This document shows positions 45,174 to 56,684 of a stretch of 64,000 bases of DNA, in pieces. Both the position numbers and the translations under genes were made by a program. Positions within the stretch are counted from its first letter, which is position 1, and every line of letters begins with the position of its first letter. Below the pieces are notes generated by a model. The model did no database searches and had not been told where the DNA came from. It saw only the letters and a program-made list of their open reading frames with translations. Source of the stretch: Ascaphus truei (lineage: Eukaryota > Chordata > Amphibia > Anura > Ascaphidae). The stretch lies in NCBI GenBank assembly GCA_036426205.1, contig CM071568.1, forward strand, positions 38,100,417-38,164,416, given 5' to 3'.

Positions 45174-46745
45174 ATGGCATTAAAGGTCATATCACATAAT
45201 ACCAAAGGACTAAACTGCCCCTGCAAAAGAAAGGTAGCCCTCATGGACTACAGGAGATAGGGCGCAGACGTTGTGCTACTACAGGAGACACACTTTAGCT
45301 CCACCAGCTTTCCAAAATACTTTGATAAACATTATACGCAGGCGTTCTTATCCTCCGCAAAGGAGAAGAAGCGGGGAGTAGCAATACTTATCCATAAGGG
45401 CATAGACTTAGTGGTAGACACAATTAAGAAAGATAGAGAGGGGCGGTTTCTCCTACTGACTGGGACTATCCAACAACAACATATCACATTGGTGACTATC
45501 TACGCTCCCAATGGACAAGACACTGATTTCCACACAGCAACTTTTAAAGCAAATCAGAGACACGCCAAAGGCGCCTTAATAATAGGGGGCGACTTCAACG
45601 CAGTGCTGAACACGACTCTAGATAGATCAGGACCCCCAAGGACTGGCCTACAGGCAAGACCAAAAGCCCTGGAAAAGGGACTAAGAGACTTAGAACTGGT
45701 GGACATATGGAGGGAACTACACCCCCTAGACAAAAACTATACTTTCTACTCCCACCCACATAACTCCTTCAACAGAATCGATTACTTCTTTGTTAATAGC
45801 AGACTGGTCCCGCAGATCTCCCACACAGGGATCCACGATATTTCGTGGTCAGATCATGCACCCATAGAGCTACGGTGCACACAAATAGCTATGGACAGGC
45901 CAGGAGCAAATTGGAAGCTGAATGAATCCCTTATTAAAATACCGGAGTTACAAGAAAGGATAGGTAACGAAATTAGACATTTCTTTAAAGAAAATAAAGG
46001 GAGCGTTCAATCTCATACCACCCTCTGGGAGGCACACAAAGCAACACTAACAGGGATTTTCATCAGTATTGCGGCCAAGAGAAAGAGAGAGAGAAACGCT
46101 AAAATCGTAGCGGATCAACAGGAATTGAAAACCCTGTGGGATCAGCATAAGCGGTCTCCTGACCCCGCAACTCTTCAAAAGATTAAGGACACACAGACGA
46201 AGCTAAATTTGTTACTTACATCTCAGGCCGGGAAGGCGCTGACTTGGTCAAAGAGGACATTTTTTGAAAAAGCGAACAAGCCAGATACCTTACTAGCCCG
46301 AATGCTCAACCCCAGGGGAAAGAATTATAACATTCAGGCGATTAGAACACAATCAGGTGCAACCTCGGCTAATCCTCAGAATATAGTGGGAGAATTTAAA
46401 AAAATTTATGCGCAATTATACGATGGGAAGAAGGTGATCCGCTCCTCTGCCACGGACGGGGCCCTTCGGGATTTCCTGAGGGGTGCGAACCTCCCAGGTC
46501 TGGGGGCGGTTGAAAGAGAGGCAATGGGTAGAGATTTCACCTCGGAAGAGGTTATGGAGGTAATCACTAATTTGAAACCCTCTAAGGCCCCGGGTCCTGA
46601 TGGATTCTCTAATCTTTACTATAAAAAATATAAACAGCAATTGACACCTCATCTTCTCTGCATGTTTAATCAAGTATTGGGGGGAACCCCTTTCCCTCGA
46701 CACATGCTCCAAGCGTCCATCTCAGTAATACACAAAGTGGTAAAT
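45174..46745 (+). pseudogene. L1-type ORF2p: endonuclease and start of RT
   Basis: ATG 45174 gives MALKVISHNTKGLN, the start of an apurinic-type endonuclease. A stop at 45258 interrupts MDYRR-GADVVLLQETHF. Further sites are VTIYAPNGQD, IIGGDFNAVLN, FNRIDYFFV and SWSDHAPIEL, so the catalytic residues N, E, D, N, D and H are all present. A long helical linker leads to PSKAPGPDGF, the opening of RT. The frame is cut near 46738 (SVIHK), before the catalytic YxDD. Confidence 0.88.
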
Positions 46746-47440
46746 GATAAGTGTATATAAGCGCTAGTGTATTCAGTGTTATACAAACAATAGAACAATA
46801 GAGCAAAACCTGTGATACAGTCTTTGGATGAAGGTAGTCCTTAAGCTGCCTTAGGGGTTGATCTGGGATCTTCCAACCAGATATGGAAGATGTGTGTAGA
46901 ATAACCTCTTGTGGCGCTGATGAAAGATGGATGGAACAAAGTCTTGTGCAGAAATTCCTTCTTTTATGGATACCTCAGAGAGGGAGACAAGAGATATACA
47001 AAAAACACCACAATAGTGTATTACCCTTTAGACAATGTATGACATGGTGATTAAAGTATCAAGAGCATTTATTGATTAAAACAATTATATCTACAATTGG
47101 TGTAAAACATGATTTAATAAACAATAGATGGACTTCAGTTAGTAAATGAATACTCAGGCTTCCAAGCGCTTCTGCTAAATGAAGCCGTGCTGCTCCGCCA
47201 ATGGTAAAACCGAAATCCTACTCACCGTCCTTGAGTAGGACATGTGCAGTGGTACGGGGTCTTTTGCCAAGGGTTGCCGCCTGCTGTGGGGTGCCGGACG
47301 TCTGTTCGTGAGATGATGCGGGGAGATTTCCTGGTGTGCTCGTGGTCTCAATACCAGCCGAGTAAATTGCAAGCTTCTCCTCCGCTGACGTCACCGCCTG
47401 GTTGGTTCAGCTACGGTGTCCCTGGATGACCACAAAACCT

Positions 47441-47491
47441 TCCTACGCATTTCGAAACTCCTATTCACGGGTTTCTTCGTCAGGGAATGGT
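47441..47491 (-). ncRNA. Hammerhead ribozyme-like motif, consensus core
   Basis: Minus strand: stem I halves TTCC and GGAA; CTGACGA matches the CUGANGA box exactly; stem II pairs GAAAC with GTTTC; then GAAA and TGCGTA with a very short stem III. Best preserved of the set. Hammerheads with tiny stem III are known in Penelope-like elements. Confidence 0.7.
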
Positions 47492-47769
47492 TGCTACATG
47501 GGTTGTGCTTCCTTTTATACCCACGATATTCTAATTAGGTGATGGGAACACCCAAATTAACAGTTCTAATGCTAGTCCAATGTGTGTCAAGAACTTTAAT
47601 TACATGACACTGTTGTTAGTGAGAGAAAGTTTTTTGCAACTATGATAGCTGCAGGGATGAGTACCTTTCTTAGAAAATGATTGGTTTGCAATGACTTACA
47701 AATGCTTTACAAATGGTGGATACAACAAATACAATATACACATCTGGTATGCATGTTTCCACTCACACT

Positions 47770-48268
47770 TAGTAGAACACGACTCTTAGTAGAGAAACAT
47801 CTAACAAAAGGGACACTATTAAAGGCTATTTCCCTTGTGCTAAATGCACAGCATGTCAATACAGTATCAAATCCCAAAAATTTGTCTCTAATATTACATT
47901 TAAAGAATATCCGATCAGAACACTTATCAATTGTCACAGTCAATTTGCAATTTATTTGCTAGAATGCCCGTGTGGTTTACAATATGTGGGCCGCACAGGC
48001 AGAACTCTGCAAAGAAGACTTGGAGAACACATTTATAATATCAAGAGAGGCTTTGAGGCCCACAATGTGTCTCTCCACTTCAAAACAAAACATGCACAAA
48101 ACCCAACAGGATCAAATGCAATGCTATATGAGCGTCCCACTTTTAGCAAAAGGGGGGGTGATAAAATCATATCATTCTCAAGAAGGGCATCCATTGGATA
48201 TTTGAATTGAAAACCTCAGCCCCCAAGGATTCAAATTGGAATTCGATTTGACATCATTTCTCAAATAG
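47770..48268 (+). pseudogene. Penelope GIY-YIG endonuclease domain
   Basis: Linker CAKCTACQYSIKSQKF (about 47838-47885) is the Cys-rich zinc-like stretch seen before the nuclease. The nuclease frame from 47956 has LLECPCGLQYVGRTGRTLQR and RLGEHIYNIKRGF, giving the YVGRT form of the GIY-YIG motif with Arg and the downstream Glu-His. The end continues by shift to SPQGFKLEFDLTSFLK, the usual Penelope C-terminus. Two frame changes make it non-functional. Confidence 0.82.
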
Positions 48269-48269
48269 C

Positions 48270-49140
48270 ATGGCAGCATCATCTCTCAAACATTATAAAT
48301 ATTATAAATATCATAAATATTATAGGTAAAAATATCCAAGTAGAAACATCCACATGACATGGCGGGGTGCTCAGTCCTTGTCCGCCGACATCCCTAACCA
48401 GTGTGGAATCGCCAGCCAACATCATATAAATTACAAAATAATATAATCACATAATTTTATATAAAAATATAATCAAATAATACAACTATATAATCACGTT
48501 ATTATTAGATTTCACTTCTTATTTCTTACATTAATATTAGCACATTAATTCACAGGTACCACAAAATATATTATTATATTATTAATTATTATTATGTAGA
48601 AATTAGTCATTTACATTTATAACACATTATTCACACTTTATTCACACTTGATTCTATCAAGTTTTCCAACCTAAACTAAATGTGTCTCTCTAACATTGAC
48701 CACTTTCCTAGTAGGTCCAATCAATATGAACCACAGTTTAAAATGATATTTGTTATTGTTATTGTCAATGTTGTCAATATTGTTAATGTTGTTGATATTG
48801 TTAATATTAGGCAACATCAAGTATATCATTATTCTGGCATTAATTAACTAATTAATCAATTGGTTAATTGAATATTTGTCTGAAAAGTATATACATTGTT
48901 CCAATTGGATTTATACATAAATGTCTATATATATATAAATAATTGGCGATATAACTGCATACGCATTTGATGAATTACTATTATTGTAATATACATAAGT
49001 CAAACTGTATACCATGCATATGTGACTTTGGATAGTATGTCCCATTCACAGTGACACCCTGATAAATATCAACACATCAATTCATTATGGTGTAAAACCT
49101 TTTCTTTATAACCTTTTCTTTATAAGGTTTAGATAATTTG
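48270..49140. other. AT-rich interval
   Basis: Long runs of ATTATAAATA, TTGTTATTG and TAATTA words with no coding content. Lies between the endonuclease and the inverted arm of the Penelope copy. Confidence 0.6.
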
Positions 49141-50039
49141 GGTCTCAGTGTGAGTGGAAACATGCATACCAGATGTGTATATTGTATTTGTTATATCCAC
49201 CATTTGTAAAGCATTTGTAAGTCATTGCAAACCAATCATTCCAAGGACACCAAGGGACCCTAATTTCTATGCGAGACCCACCCATGAGAAACATACCAGA
49301 CGGCCATCCAAATACCAGAGGAATGAAACTATGGATCACTCCGCACAGGCATCCTAAGGACACCTATTGAAGGCACCGGTTCCTGCGCATGCGCGCTACA
49401 CTCCGCACCACGCTACCACACGTGGAGGACAGGAGAGTGAACAGAGACAGCCCCAGCGCGCGGGTCTGATCTCTCAGAACTGAGATTACCCTTCATACTT
49501 CCTATGTGATGCCCTACTCCTGTGATAGACACCAGAATCGGGGATTATTAAAGAAATTTTATATGTAAGTTACTAATTTTATTATTTGTTGCTAATACAA
49601 TATCTATCTCTCATCTTGGTGCGCTTTTGTGTTTTTTCTTGTTTTGCTGATATTGGTATCACCATCGGGGTTCCGGTGGAGACCACATTTGGAGGTGGGG
49701 GAGACACCTCTTAAACACAGAAGCAGCAAGAGAACTGAGAGGGACCAACACTCCAAGTTTAAAGAGCCAGAGCGCGGACTGAACTTTTCATTACTGGCTT
49801 CATAGGTGTTAGTGGTGCTGTGGTGCTCACCTTGGGGCACAGGATAGTATTTAGTGATGGTGCAGTGCCTCCATCCTGCAGGGCTCCTGCCATAGACAGG
49901 GGTTTTTCCCCAAAGGAACTTCCATGATGTTTAGAAAGGACTCTGGAGTACCATAGTCAATGCAACAGATTTATTGCCACTAAACTTAACTGAACAGAAC
50001 ATAACCAAACTGGAACATAACATAACTGGTCCTTCTTCC

Positions 50040-50430
50040 AGTATCTAAGCCCAGGGGTACTTCTACCGTATTATTTTCAGGTCCGAGGACCCATTGCTTC
50101 CTTAGGTGCAGGCCCCAGTATCGGTTGCCAATATCTCCTGCAAGTTTAAATGTCCCGGTCATGTGGACCGTGATGCAGGACATTGAAACTTTGCTTGAGA
50201 TACCGGCAACTGATACAGAGGCCTGTACCTTGGGAAGCAGGGGGTCCCCGGACCTGAAATTAATGTGGTTCAGCTCTGGAGACCACCTGCTTCAATCCTA
50301 TATAATAAAAATAAAATAAAAACAGAGTGATCCTTCTACTCTCTCTGCATAGCTCTTATAGACTGGTAGGATGAATGCAGAAGGAGTCCCATTTAGAGCA
50401 GGGACCCCCACTGTGTTAATCCAGATAAGA
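50040..50430. mobile_element. Palindromic MITE, copy D
   Basis: CCCAGTATCGGTTGCCAATA ... TACCGGCAACTGATACAGAGG form the arms; the right end has ACCTGAAATTAATGTGGTTCAGCTCTGG as in copy C, and TGTGTTAATCC occurs beyond it (50412). More diverged than copies A and B. Confidence 0.6.
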
Positions 50431-51430
50431 AATTCCCCTTTGTGGGGCACTTGGCTGTGATCAAGCCATATTTGGTCCACGGTCCACGGTCCACCCAATC
50501 CAAGTGCAGGGCAGGGTGGAGATAAATCATGTTCCATTTGTATGAGGGTCAAAAATCATGTAGCTTTGTAATAATACAGTAAAATTAACAAAATCCAGAT
50601 GTAAACAGCATATCAGGGTTGATTATGGGGAGTGGATAGTCTTTATACAATGTATAAATTATATGTTTGTCAGTGACTATTTTAGAAGTAAAAGCCTTCC
50701 TTTGTGCTGTATCTGTGTGTTTTAGTACAGAAATAAAGTTCTTCAATGTGACACATTCTACTTTGGTCTTTAATCATTGAGCCAATATTTACACTACACT
50801 GGACTATTGCTACTAAACTCTTAGTTGAATGGGTGTTTCAGCATTCTAATAAGCAATTGAGTAATATTTGTTAGGAAGCAAGAATTAATCTCCCACAAAA
50901 TTATCTTGTTTTCCCTCTTGTACTGGTGGCTTTGTCAAATTATACACCACAGCTCTCCATAAATATTTATTATCTCATAAAAACCCTTTGGGCATGATAA
51001 ATGTTTGCTTAGATAGAACTTACAAAATTACATCCTATAAGAAAGCTAATAATAATAGACATTCTAATTTATTGTGTCATTGTCAAAAAGGTATTGCACT
51101 TTAAGAAAGTTATTAGGAGCGCTTAATATCTCATGCATAATTTTCTTCATTAATAATACAAAAAAAGATTTTGTAAGTTTACAGTAGGTGTCATGTGCAT
51201 ATAAATATGTAAATGTTCTTAACTGAGTGCTGTATGGACGTGATTATAATTGTTTATGGAGAGCAGAAGCATGAGTTGAATAATGTTTATAGCACACAGT
51301 CAAAGCTGGGGCAGTATATAATATAAAGTGGAATCTTTGAGCTGGTTTTACTTTCATTGAATCTGTCAGGAATTTTATTTCAGGAATAATTATATAATTT
51401 GCATGTAACTGTAGTCCTCTTTCCCCCTAG
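50431..51430. other. No gene recognised
   Basis: Mostly AT-rich and apparently unique. A short piece shared with 33.0-33.1 kb (TATGAGGGTCAAAAATCA) lies at 50547, followed by a TTAACAAAATCC block also present at 33138. Confidence 0.45.
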
Positions 51431-52434
51431 TGTAAAGTGCCTACTGGTGCGGCTTTACATCTTGGCACACGGAGATACCAAACCTCCGCCACGGGGAGCC
51501 CGGGGTGATGGAACAATACAATCTTGGTATAGCGCCTTCACCTGGGAGGGATCCCAACGTAGTGGAAGGAGCCCCTCACAGGAACCACAATACTGATATC
51601 CACACACAGTATATAATAATAATAACCTTTATTTACGAACATATACATATGCAGTGATATGAGGATAGAAATGCTACTGGTTACAGCTACCCCTTAAGCC
51701 TCACAGGGCCTTATCCCACCACCGTACTGAGGGGATACACCGAACCAGCTATGTCATCCGCGACGAGTTCGCCTCTGCGTGGGGTGGTATCCCGCTGGAG
51801 TGTCCCACACGAAGACAGTCTCTAATCCTTGTGGGGTGGTCTGATCCCAGACCACAATTGTCAGGGCAGCGCAGCTTTGCAGCTGTGTCCCTGACTTATC
51901 AAATAGTTAATGGGGCAGGGTTCCTACCTAAAGGCCTGTCCCTTTAGGAGCCACAAGATTCCCATGTGAGTCAGGGCCGAGCTGGGGCCTAGGGGGAATC
52001 TGGCCTAGTGTTGGGGACACAGACCCCCTGCACATATACACTCTCCCCTATCTGTATCCCAACTCTGACTGCCTGCCAGCTCTGAGCACGCCAAATATAT
52101 CTCTTGCAGCAGGAGATCCTCGCAGCCCTATTGGCTAAGTTGCACCAGGTGATTGCATGCCCCTATGCATTATGGGGCTTGTAGTCCCCGTGGAACCTTT
52201 GGTCTATTGCCGCCGCGTGCGCCTAACGTACTGCGTATGTGACATTCTGTAATGACTGCCGCACTATTACTGCGCATGCGTGAACCTTCGCAATGCACGA
52301 GCACCACCAAAATGGTGGCTCACTGCAGAGGGAGCCGCGGGCGAACCCATCACCCCCACCTCATCGCCCCACAGCATCGGAGGTGAACGAGGGGGAAACA
52401 GGGAACCGGGAGCCAGAGGGGGGACCTGGCTACA
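51431..52434 (-). mobile_element. Probable LTR, gypsy type
   Basis: On the minus strand it begins TGTAGCCAGGTCCCCCCTCT, like the start of the LTR at 54398 (TGTAGCCGGGACCTCCC), and ends GGCACTTTACA. It carries GCGCATGCG promoter-like words near 52270 and CTGTGTCCCCAACACTAGGC. No matching target duplication was found, so the left end is uncertain. Confidence 0.55.
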
Positions 52435-52713
52435 TAACATTTCATGCAATTGGGAAAACATTCTCAGGATATGCACAATTGTGAGTTCAAAATCCAAACT
52501 TGGGGGATTCAGATTCCCTGAACCCGAACTCTCCGAGACTTTCATTGTTTAAATTAAATTTAACCATGAGTTGATATATAAAATCGAATATGGGACAGGA
52601 ATGGACTGAAACAACTGTCTGCCTCAAATTTGGATTCAAGTCCCTTTATCAAACCCTTACCATCTGATGATTAGGGGGGGTGAGGAGATTAGAGGTCATG
52701 GGAGTGGGAGTAC

Positions 52714-53113
52714 TGCTGCGACACACTTTATTCGAGCAAATACCCAGTATGTACCTGGCAGATACCTGGAATGCGCCGCTCCTCACCTCAGACAAGCCCC
52801 GTTGCGTTTGCCTTCCCAGCGTGGGTTCATGCCTGGCTGACGGGCGGCTGATCTGTTAAATGATAATGATTAGGATTTAATAGGCTGCAATGCTTCGCGT
52901 GTCTACCAGATGGCATAAATTCATGAATTGTAATGCAGTATATATATATATATATACTGTGCAGTATTGCAGCCAGCGGGAATAAAATGCTTCAATCCCT
53001 ACCTGGAAAATAACGCAATGCACTCGGGCAGAAAACAGTCACAAACCTCAATACTCCCGAGTATACCCGAATTCGTGGGACTAGTCGAGCTCGAATAAAG
53101 TGTGTCGCCATTG
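52714..53113. mobile_element. CACTA-like MITE, third good copy
   Basis: Same 19-bp inverted ends as 28211-28606. TAC at 52711-52713 faces TAT at 53114-53116. Its internal sequence differs from the 28211 copy at only a few places, mainly in the TATA run. Confidence 0.75.
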
Positions 53114-53359
53114 TATGGACCCTCCTTTTCAAATATGGCACCTAGAAAATCCCTCCCCCTTTGTGGGTCCCTAGCTCCTCTGTTGTAGCTGTGGGAACTG
53201 TATTTGGTTACTGCAGCTAAGTTTGATGTTTCCTGATTGATGTTGGCTTTGCCTTCTCTAAAACCAGATTCAATTAGAAGAGAAAGCGGGCCAGCAAGAC
53301 TCAGGACCCGGATGGCTTGTAACTGCAGGTAACCCTTGCAGACTTAAAAGGGGGAAGTA

Positions 53360-53515
53360 GGGACACTGTCATGTCACTTTCTTGTCCCTCATGTAACTAT
53401 TTCCCCTGTCACTTTCTTGTCCCCATGTCCCTTTCTTGGTTTTTCATGTCACTCTTTCCTGCATGTCACTTTCTTGTTACCCCGTTTAACTCTCTTCTCC
53501 CCATGTCAAATCCTG
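53360..53515. repeat. Imperfect ATGTCACTTTCTTGTCCCC tandem repeat
   Basis: The word ATGTCACTTTCTTG and variants recur seven or so times, pyrimidine-rich. Confidence 0.7.
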
Positions 53516-53519
53516 CCCC

Positions 53520-54095
53520 CAGGAAAAATATATCAATCAAGGCAAGAATACCGCACACACTAGGTAGAGTACCTGTACAGGCAGATGTAGGCAAGGTCGA
53601 GAGGGGGTAACTGTAAGTCAGCAAGGGTCCCGTTAGTGATCCAGAATACCAGCTTGACACAAGTGTGGAAAAAATAGAGTATTTATTTAGTCCAACAAGC
53701 AAACATTTAGCCCAACATTTGGTCCCCAGGGGATCCCTGAAAAAGGTCCATATTACATAATTATAATTGTAGATACTAGGAAACAGCGTTCCTAGAGCAC
53801 CGTGCTCAGCTGTAGGAAATCACTAGATGTCCATCTAGTATGAAGCCTCTAAATGAGGAGAACAGGGAAACACCACTCTCTGTGTGATCTGTGTCTCTTA
53901 GCATATCTCCTAATATGTGGGGAAACTGTGCTGTATGGCTTTCTCGTTGACAAAGGGCGACAGCCCGAAACGCGTTCGAGATTTTTAACTTATCCCGTGC
54001 CATGATGTCGACCATGGATTAAAGGACTTTTATTCACCGGTATCTAGCCCCCTCATTTGTGCATTTGCTGTGCTCCGTTTTTCCCGTGAGGATAC
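53520..54095. mobile_element. Penelope-type pseudo-LTR fragment with hammerhead motifs
   Basis: Contains a plus-strand hammerhead-like motif at 53939-53982 and a badly worn minus-strand one near 53703-53745 (GGGACCAAATGTTGG). TTTATTTAGTCCAACAAGC lies beside the latter. Two facing motifs suggest inverted pseudo-LTR parts. No coding region. Confidence 0.5.
53939..53982 (+). ncRNA. Hammerhead ribozyme-like motif
   Basis: Stem I TTCTCG and CGAGA pair; the CUGANGA box reads TTGACAA; stem II is a perfect GGGC-GACA-GCCC hairpin; then GAAAC and GCGTT. Only the CUGANGA box departs from consensus. Confidence 0.6.
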
Positions 54096-54397
54096 ATTTT
54101 ACATAATTATAATAACAATAACAAACATTACCACATACTGTATAATATCAATAACATATTTCAAAATACAAATCAGATACTGAAAAGGGTACATCTATTA
54201 AAACCAAATCAACTTGGGTTTCAGAATCATATAAATATATAGAAACTTTAATATAGGAGATATAATATATTTACTGAATAGATTTGATGTATATAGTATG
54301 AAATCGTCCCATTACATTTCATTTATTATGCGTTTAATATCGTTAAACATAATAATCACAAACTATGATAGCTAATTATCATGTTGTTCAATAATAA

Positions 54398-55276
54398 TGT
54401 AGCCGGGACCTCCCCCTTCTCGCCCTTGTTGTTGTTGGGGGCGGGTATGTTGCAGTAGGGAGCTCTCCGATATGGAGGCTGCGCGTCGTGCAAGACGCCA
54501 TGTTATGGTTGGCATCAGTACAGACTTAACCTAGCCAGAGGTTGCGCATGCGCAGGCAGGAGTAAGCAAAGCCTGCGAAGGAGGAGAGTTCCGATTGGAG
54601 GGAGGTAGTGAGACACGGGTCCCATCAACCCCCACGGGTGCCCGTGATAGGACTGAGCCAATGGGCTCCGAGGTTAAGGAGGAAAAGGAGGTGTTTGCGC
54701 GCACGTTGCTCAGAACTGGCTTGAGAGGAAAGGAGATGGAGCTTCGTGTGGGGAGGCCAACCACCCCCATACGTAGGCCGCATGCCCCAGGACCAGTTAG
54801 GCCCTGAGTCCCAGTAGAGACAAGCGGAGCTAGGGACTTGCCATAGTGAGGTTCCGGTTCCCTTTAGTTACCGCATTACTATCACCAGGACAATTCTAAG
54901 TGGCGAGAGGTCTGGGCTCAGACCCTGCTAGCAAACCGCAGCGTGTCCGGGTGGGATCGCCCTGGACATCCACGGCTGACGACATCTGTACCTCGCTGAC
55001 CCTTTGCAAAGATTGTAGCAGCACCGGGTACCGGAGTACCCGGCAGGTAATTTTACAAGTGCACCAACGGTACCATCGTTCATTCGGGACACAGTGGCTG
55101 TGCAGTCACACTCGTATACATATATATAGATATCTGACTCACTTGAGGGTGGAAGGACTATTCCCAAGGGAACAGGACACGGGGTGGGATCACCCGGTGG
55201 AGGGAGACGGGAGGGTCGGCATTCACCTTGACGCTGATTAGAGTGTCTCCTCTAGGGAGGGACACGTGTGGATATA

Positions 55277-55307
<31 letters not shown>

Positions 55308-55550
55308 GTGTGAGTATATTGCAAGAAAAGTTGATTGGTTACAATACACTGGTGTGGGTGTGTTTAAGGTACATAAGTCCTGCGAAGACCCACTTCCCCT
55401 CTGGCGGAAGCTGTCGCAGGTGGATGCGCTGCACCAAGTTATAAGTAGTGTGTGCACCCCAGGCTCTCCGTGGCAGAGGCTCGGACCCTGTGAGCCTACA
55501 GGTAATACAGCATATGATAGTGGCCTGCCATCAGTAGGAAGCAGGCTACA
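54398..55550 (+). mobile_element. Solo LTR related to the PNMA-type gypsy
   Basis: 1153 bp, TGTAGCCGGG ... GCAGGCTACA. ATAATAA is present on both sides (54391-54397 and 55551-55557), so a 4-bp or longer duplication. It shares blocks with the LTR at 17026: GGACACGGGGTGGGATCA, TCTCCTCTAGGGAGGGACAC and GCAGGTGGATGCGCTGCACC. It carries TATA runs (55273-55305). Confidence 0.75.
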
Positions 55551-56684
55551 ATAATAAAAACACTAACATATTTAGATCCAGCACTGATCTCTGTGGATTA
55601 ATGTAATCAGCAGGGTAGATAGATTTGTTATGTAATTCACTAGATAATTAGTCAATAATGATATTTAAAAAAACATATACTTTAGTATCAATCAATAATA
55701 AATGTAATCAGTGTGTGCTATACAGAAGCAATTAGATACATCTCAATTAGAGATTCTATAATGATTTCCATAACAAATCAATGTAAAGAAATACCCACAA
55801 AATTTTAAACATCTGAAAAAAACTTACATTTCCTTCCGCCCCCTCATCCCCCCTGCATCCCTCCCCCTCCTCTCCCCTCTTCCCTCTCTTTCCTCCCCCC
55901 CTTCCCGTTTGCCCTTCCTTTTCTGATGATGTCTCAGATAAATACAGTAATTTATCAGTGTATTTTATTAGCTAAGATTTGTTATTCATTAACGTATTGT
56001 TCTAACTTTATTAGTACTGTATTGAAAAATGGTGCGTAAATCTCTTCCTGGAGGTATTTTTTTCACCCTTTGGAGGTGTAGAATGGGATGAGACTTTATC
56101 ATCTAACTACTGTATAACTGTTTTTATACTTGAATTTAGGAATGTATACTTTGTGACCAATTTTCCACTCCTCATACCAGGTTTTCATCTTGGTAACAAC
56201 TGAGGAGGAGTTAATGGTATGATGGATTGACTTTACCTATATGTGTGCTGTCTTTTGTCCTGTTTTATCCTGTCAGTGAGTAACCTGGTTGCCTACTGTT
56301 GTTGTTATTGTGGTTGCCCTGGCAATGGCACAGCTGTCTGCTGGTTTCTTCCGCATTTGGTATTTTTTTCTTCTCCCCATCATCAGCGCTGAGCGCGGGG
56401 GTGCGCATGTGCGTTTGTGTGCACAAGTGTCATGCGCTGACGTTATCTTGGCTTGGTGCCAATCTCTGGTGGAATACGCATACAGCTGTGTATTGTCCAA
56501 CGACCATGGTGCATGGTGGTCTCGTGGGGTCATGCGCACGTGTGTGATGTCATGACATAATCACACGATTTTGGAGTAAATTTTGCAAAATGTACCAATT
56601 TTGCCCTAGTATATAATGGTCCAGTATTTTTAATCAATTTTATTAAATGTTTTTTACAATCTCAATCACCTATGATCTCAGCTG
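55551..56684. other. Non-coding with a pyrimidine-rich tract
   Basis: 55830-55920 is almost pure C/T on the plus strand. Frames around 56273-56555 overlap on both strands and show no family motif. Confidence 0.5.

Larger units (their letters stand above)
42770..46745 (+). mobile_element. L1-like LINE, truncated at its 3' side
   Basis: 5' leader about 42780-42919, ORF1 42920-43872, a 1.3-kb spacer, then ORF2 from 45174 to a break near 46740 inside the RT domain. The remaining RT, the C-terminal part and poly(A) tail are missing. The Penelope copy that follows may have entered here with loss of LINE sequence, since its partner half is not seen beyond 49.7 kb. Confidence 0.85.
46760..49650 (+). 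mobile_element. Penelope-like element copy with inverted arms
   Basis: Parts in order: a leader with a minus-strand hammerhead motif (47441-47491); a 94-bp arm (47676-47769); a GIY-YIG endonuclease frame (47770-48268); AT-rich DNA; and the same 94-bp arm inverted at 49147-49240. The right end near 49617-49652 has GCGCTTTTGTGTTTTTTCTT. RT is missing, so this is an internally deleted or rearranged copy. Inverted partial copies are known for Penelope elements. Confidence 0.7.

Noticed and set aside
55830..55920. Possible regulatory triplex or polypyrimidine signal
   Set aside because: It is a plain C/T-rich simple repeat with no neighbouring gene or exon to act on.
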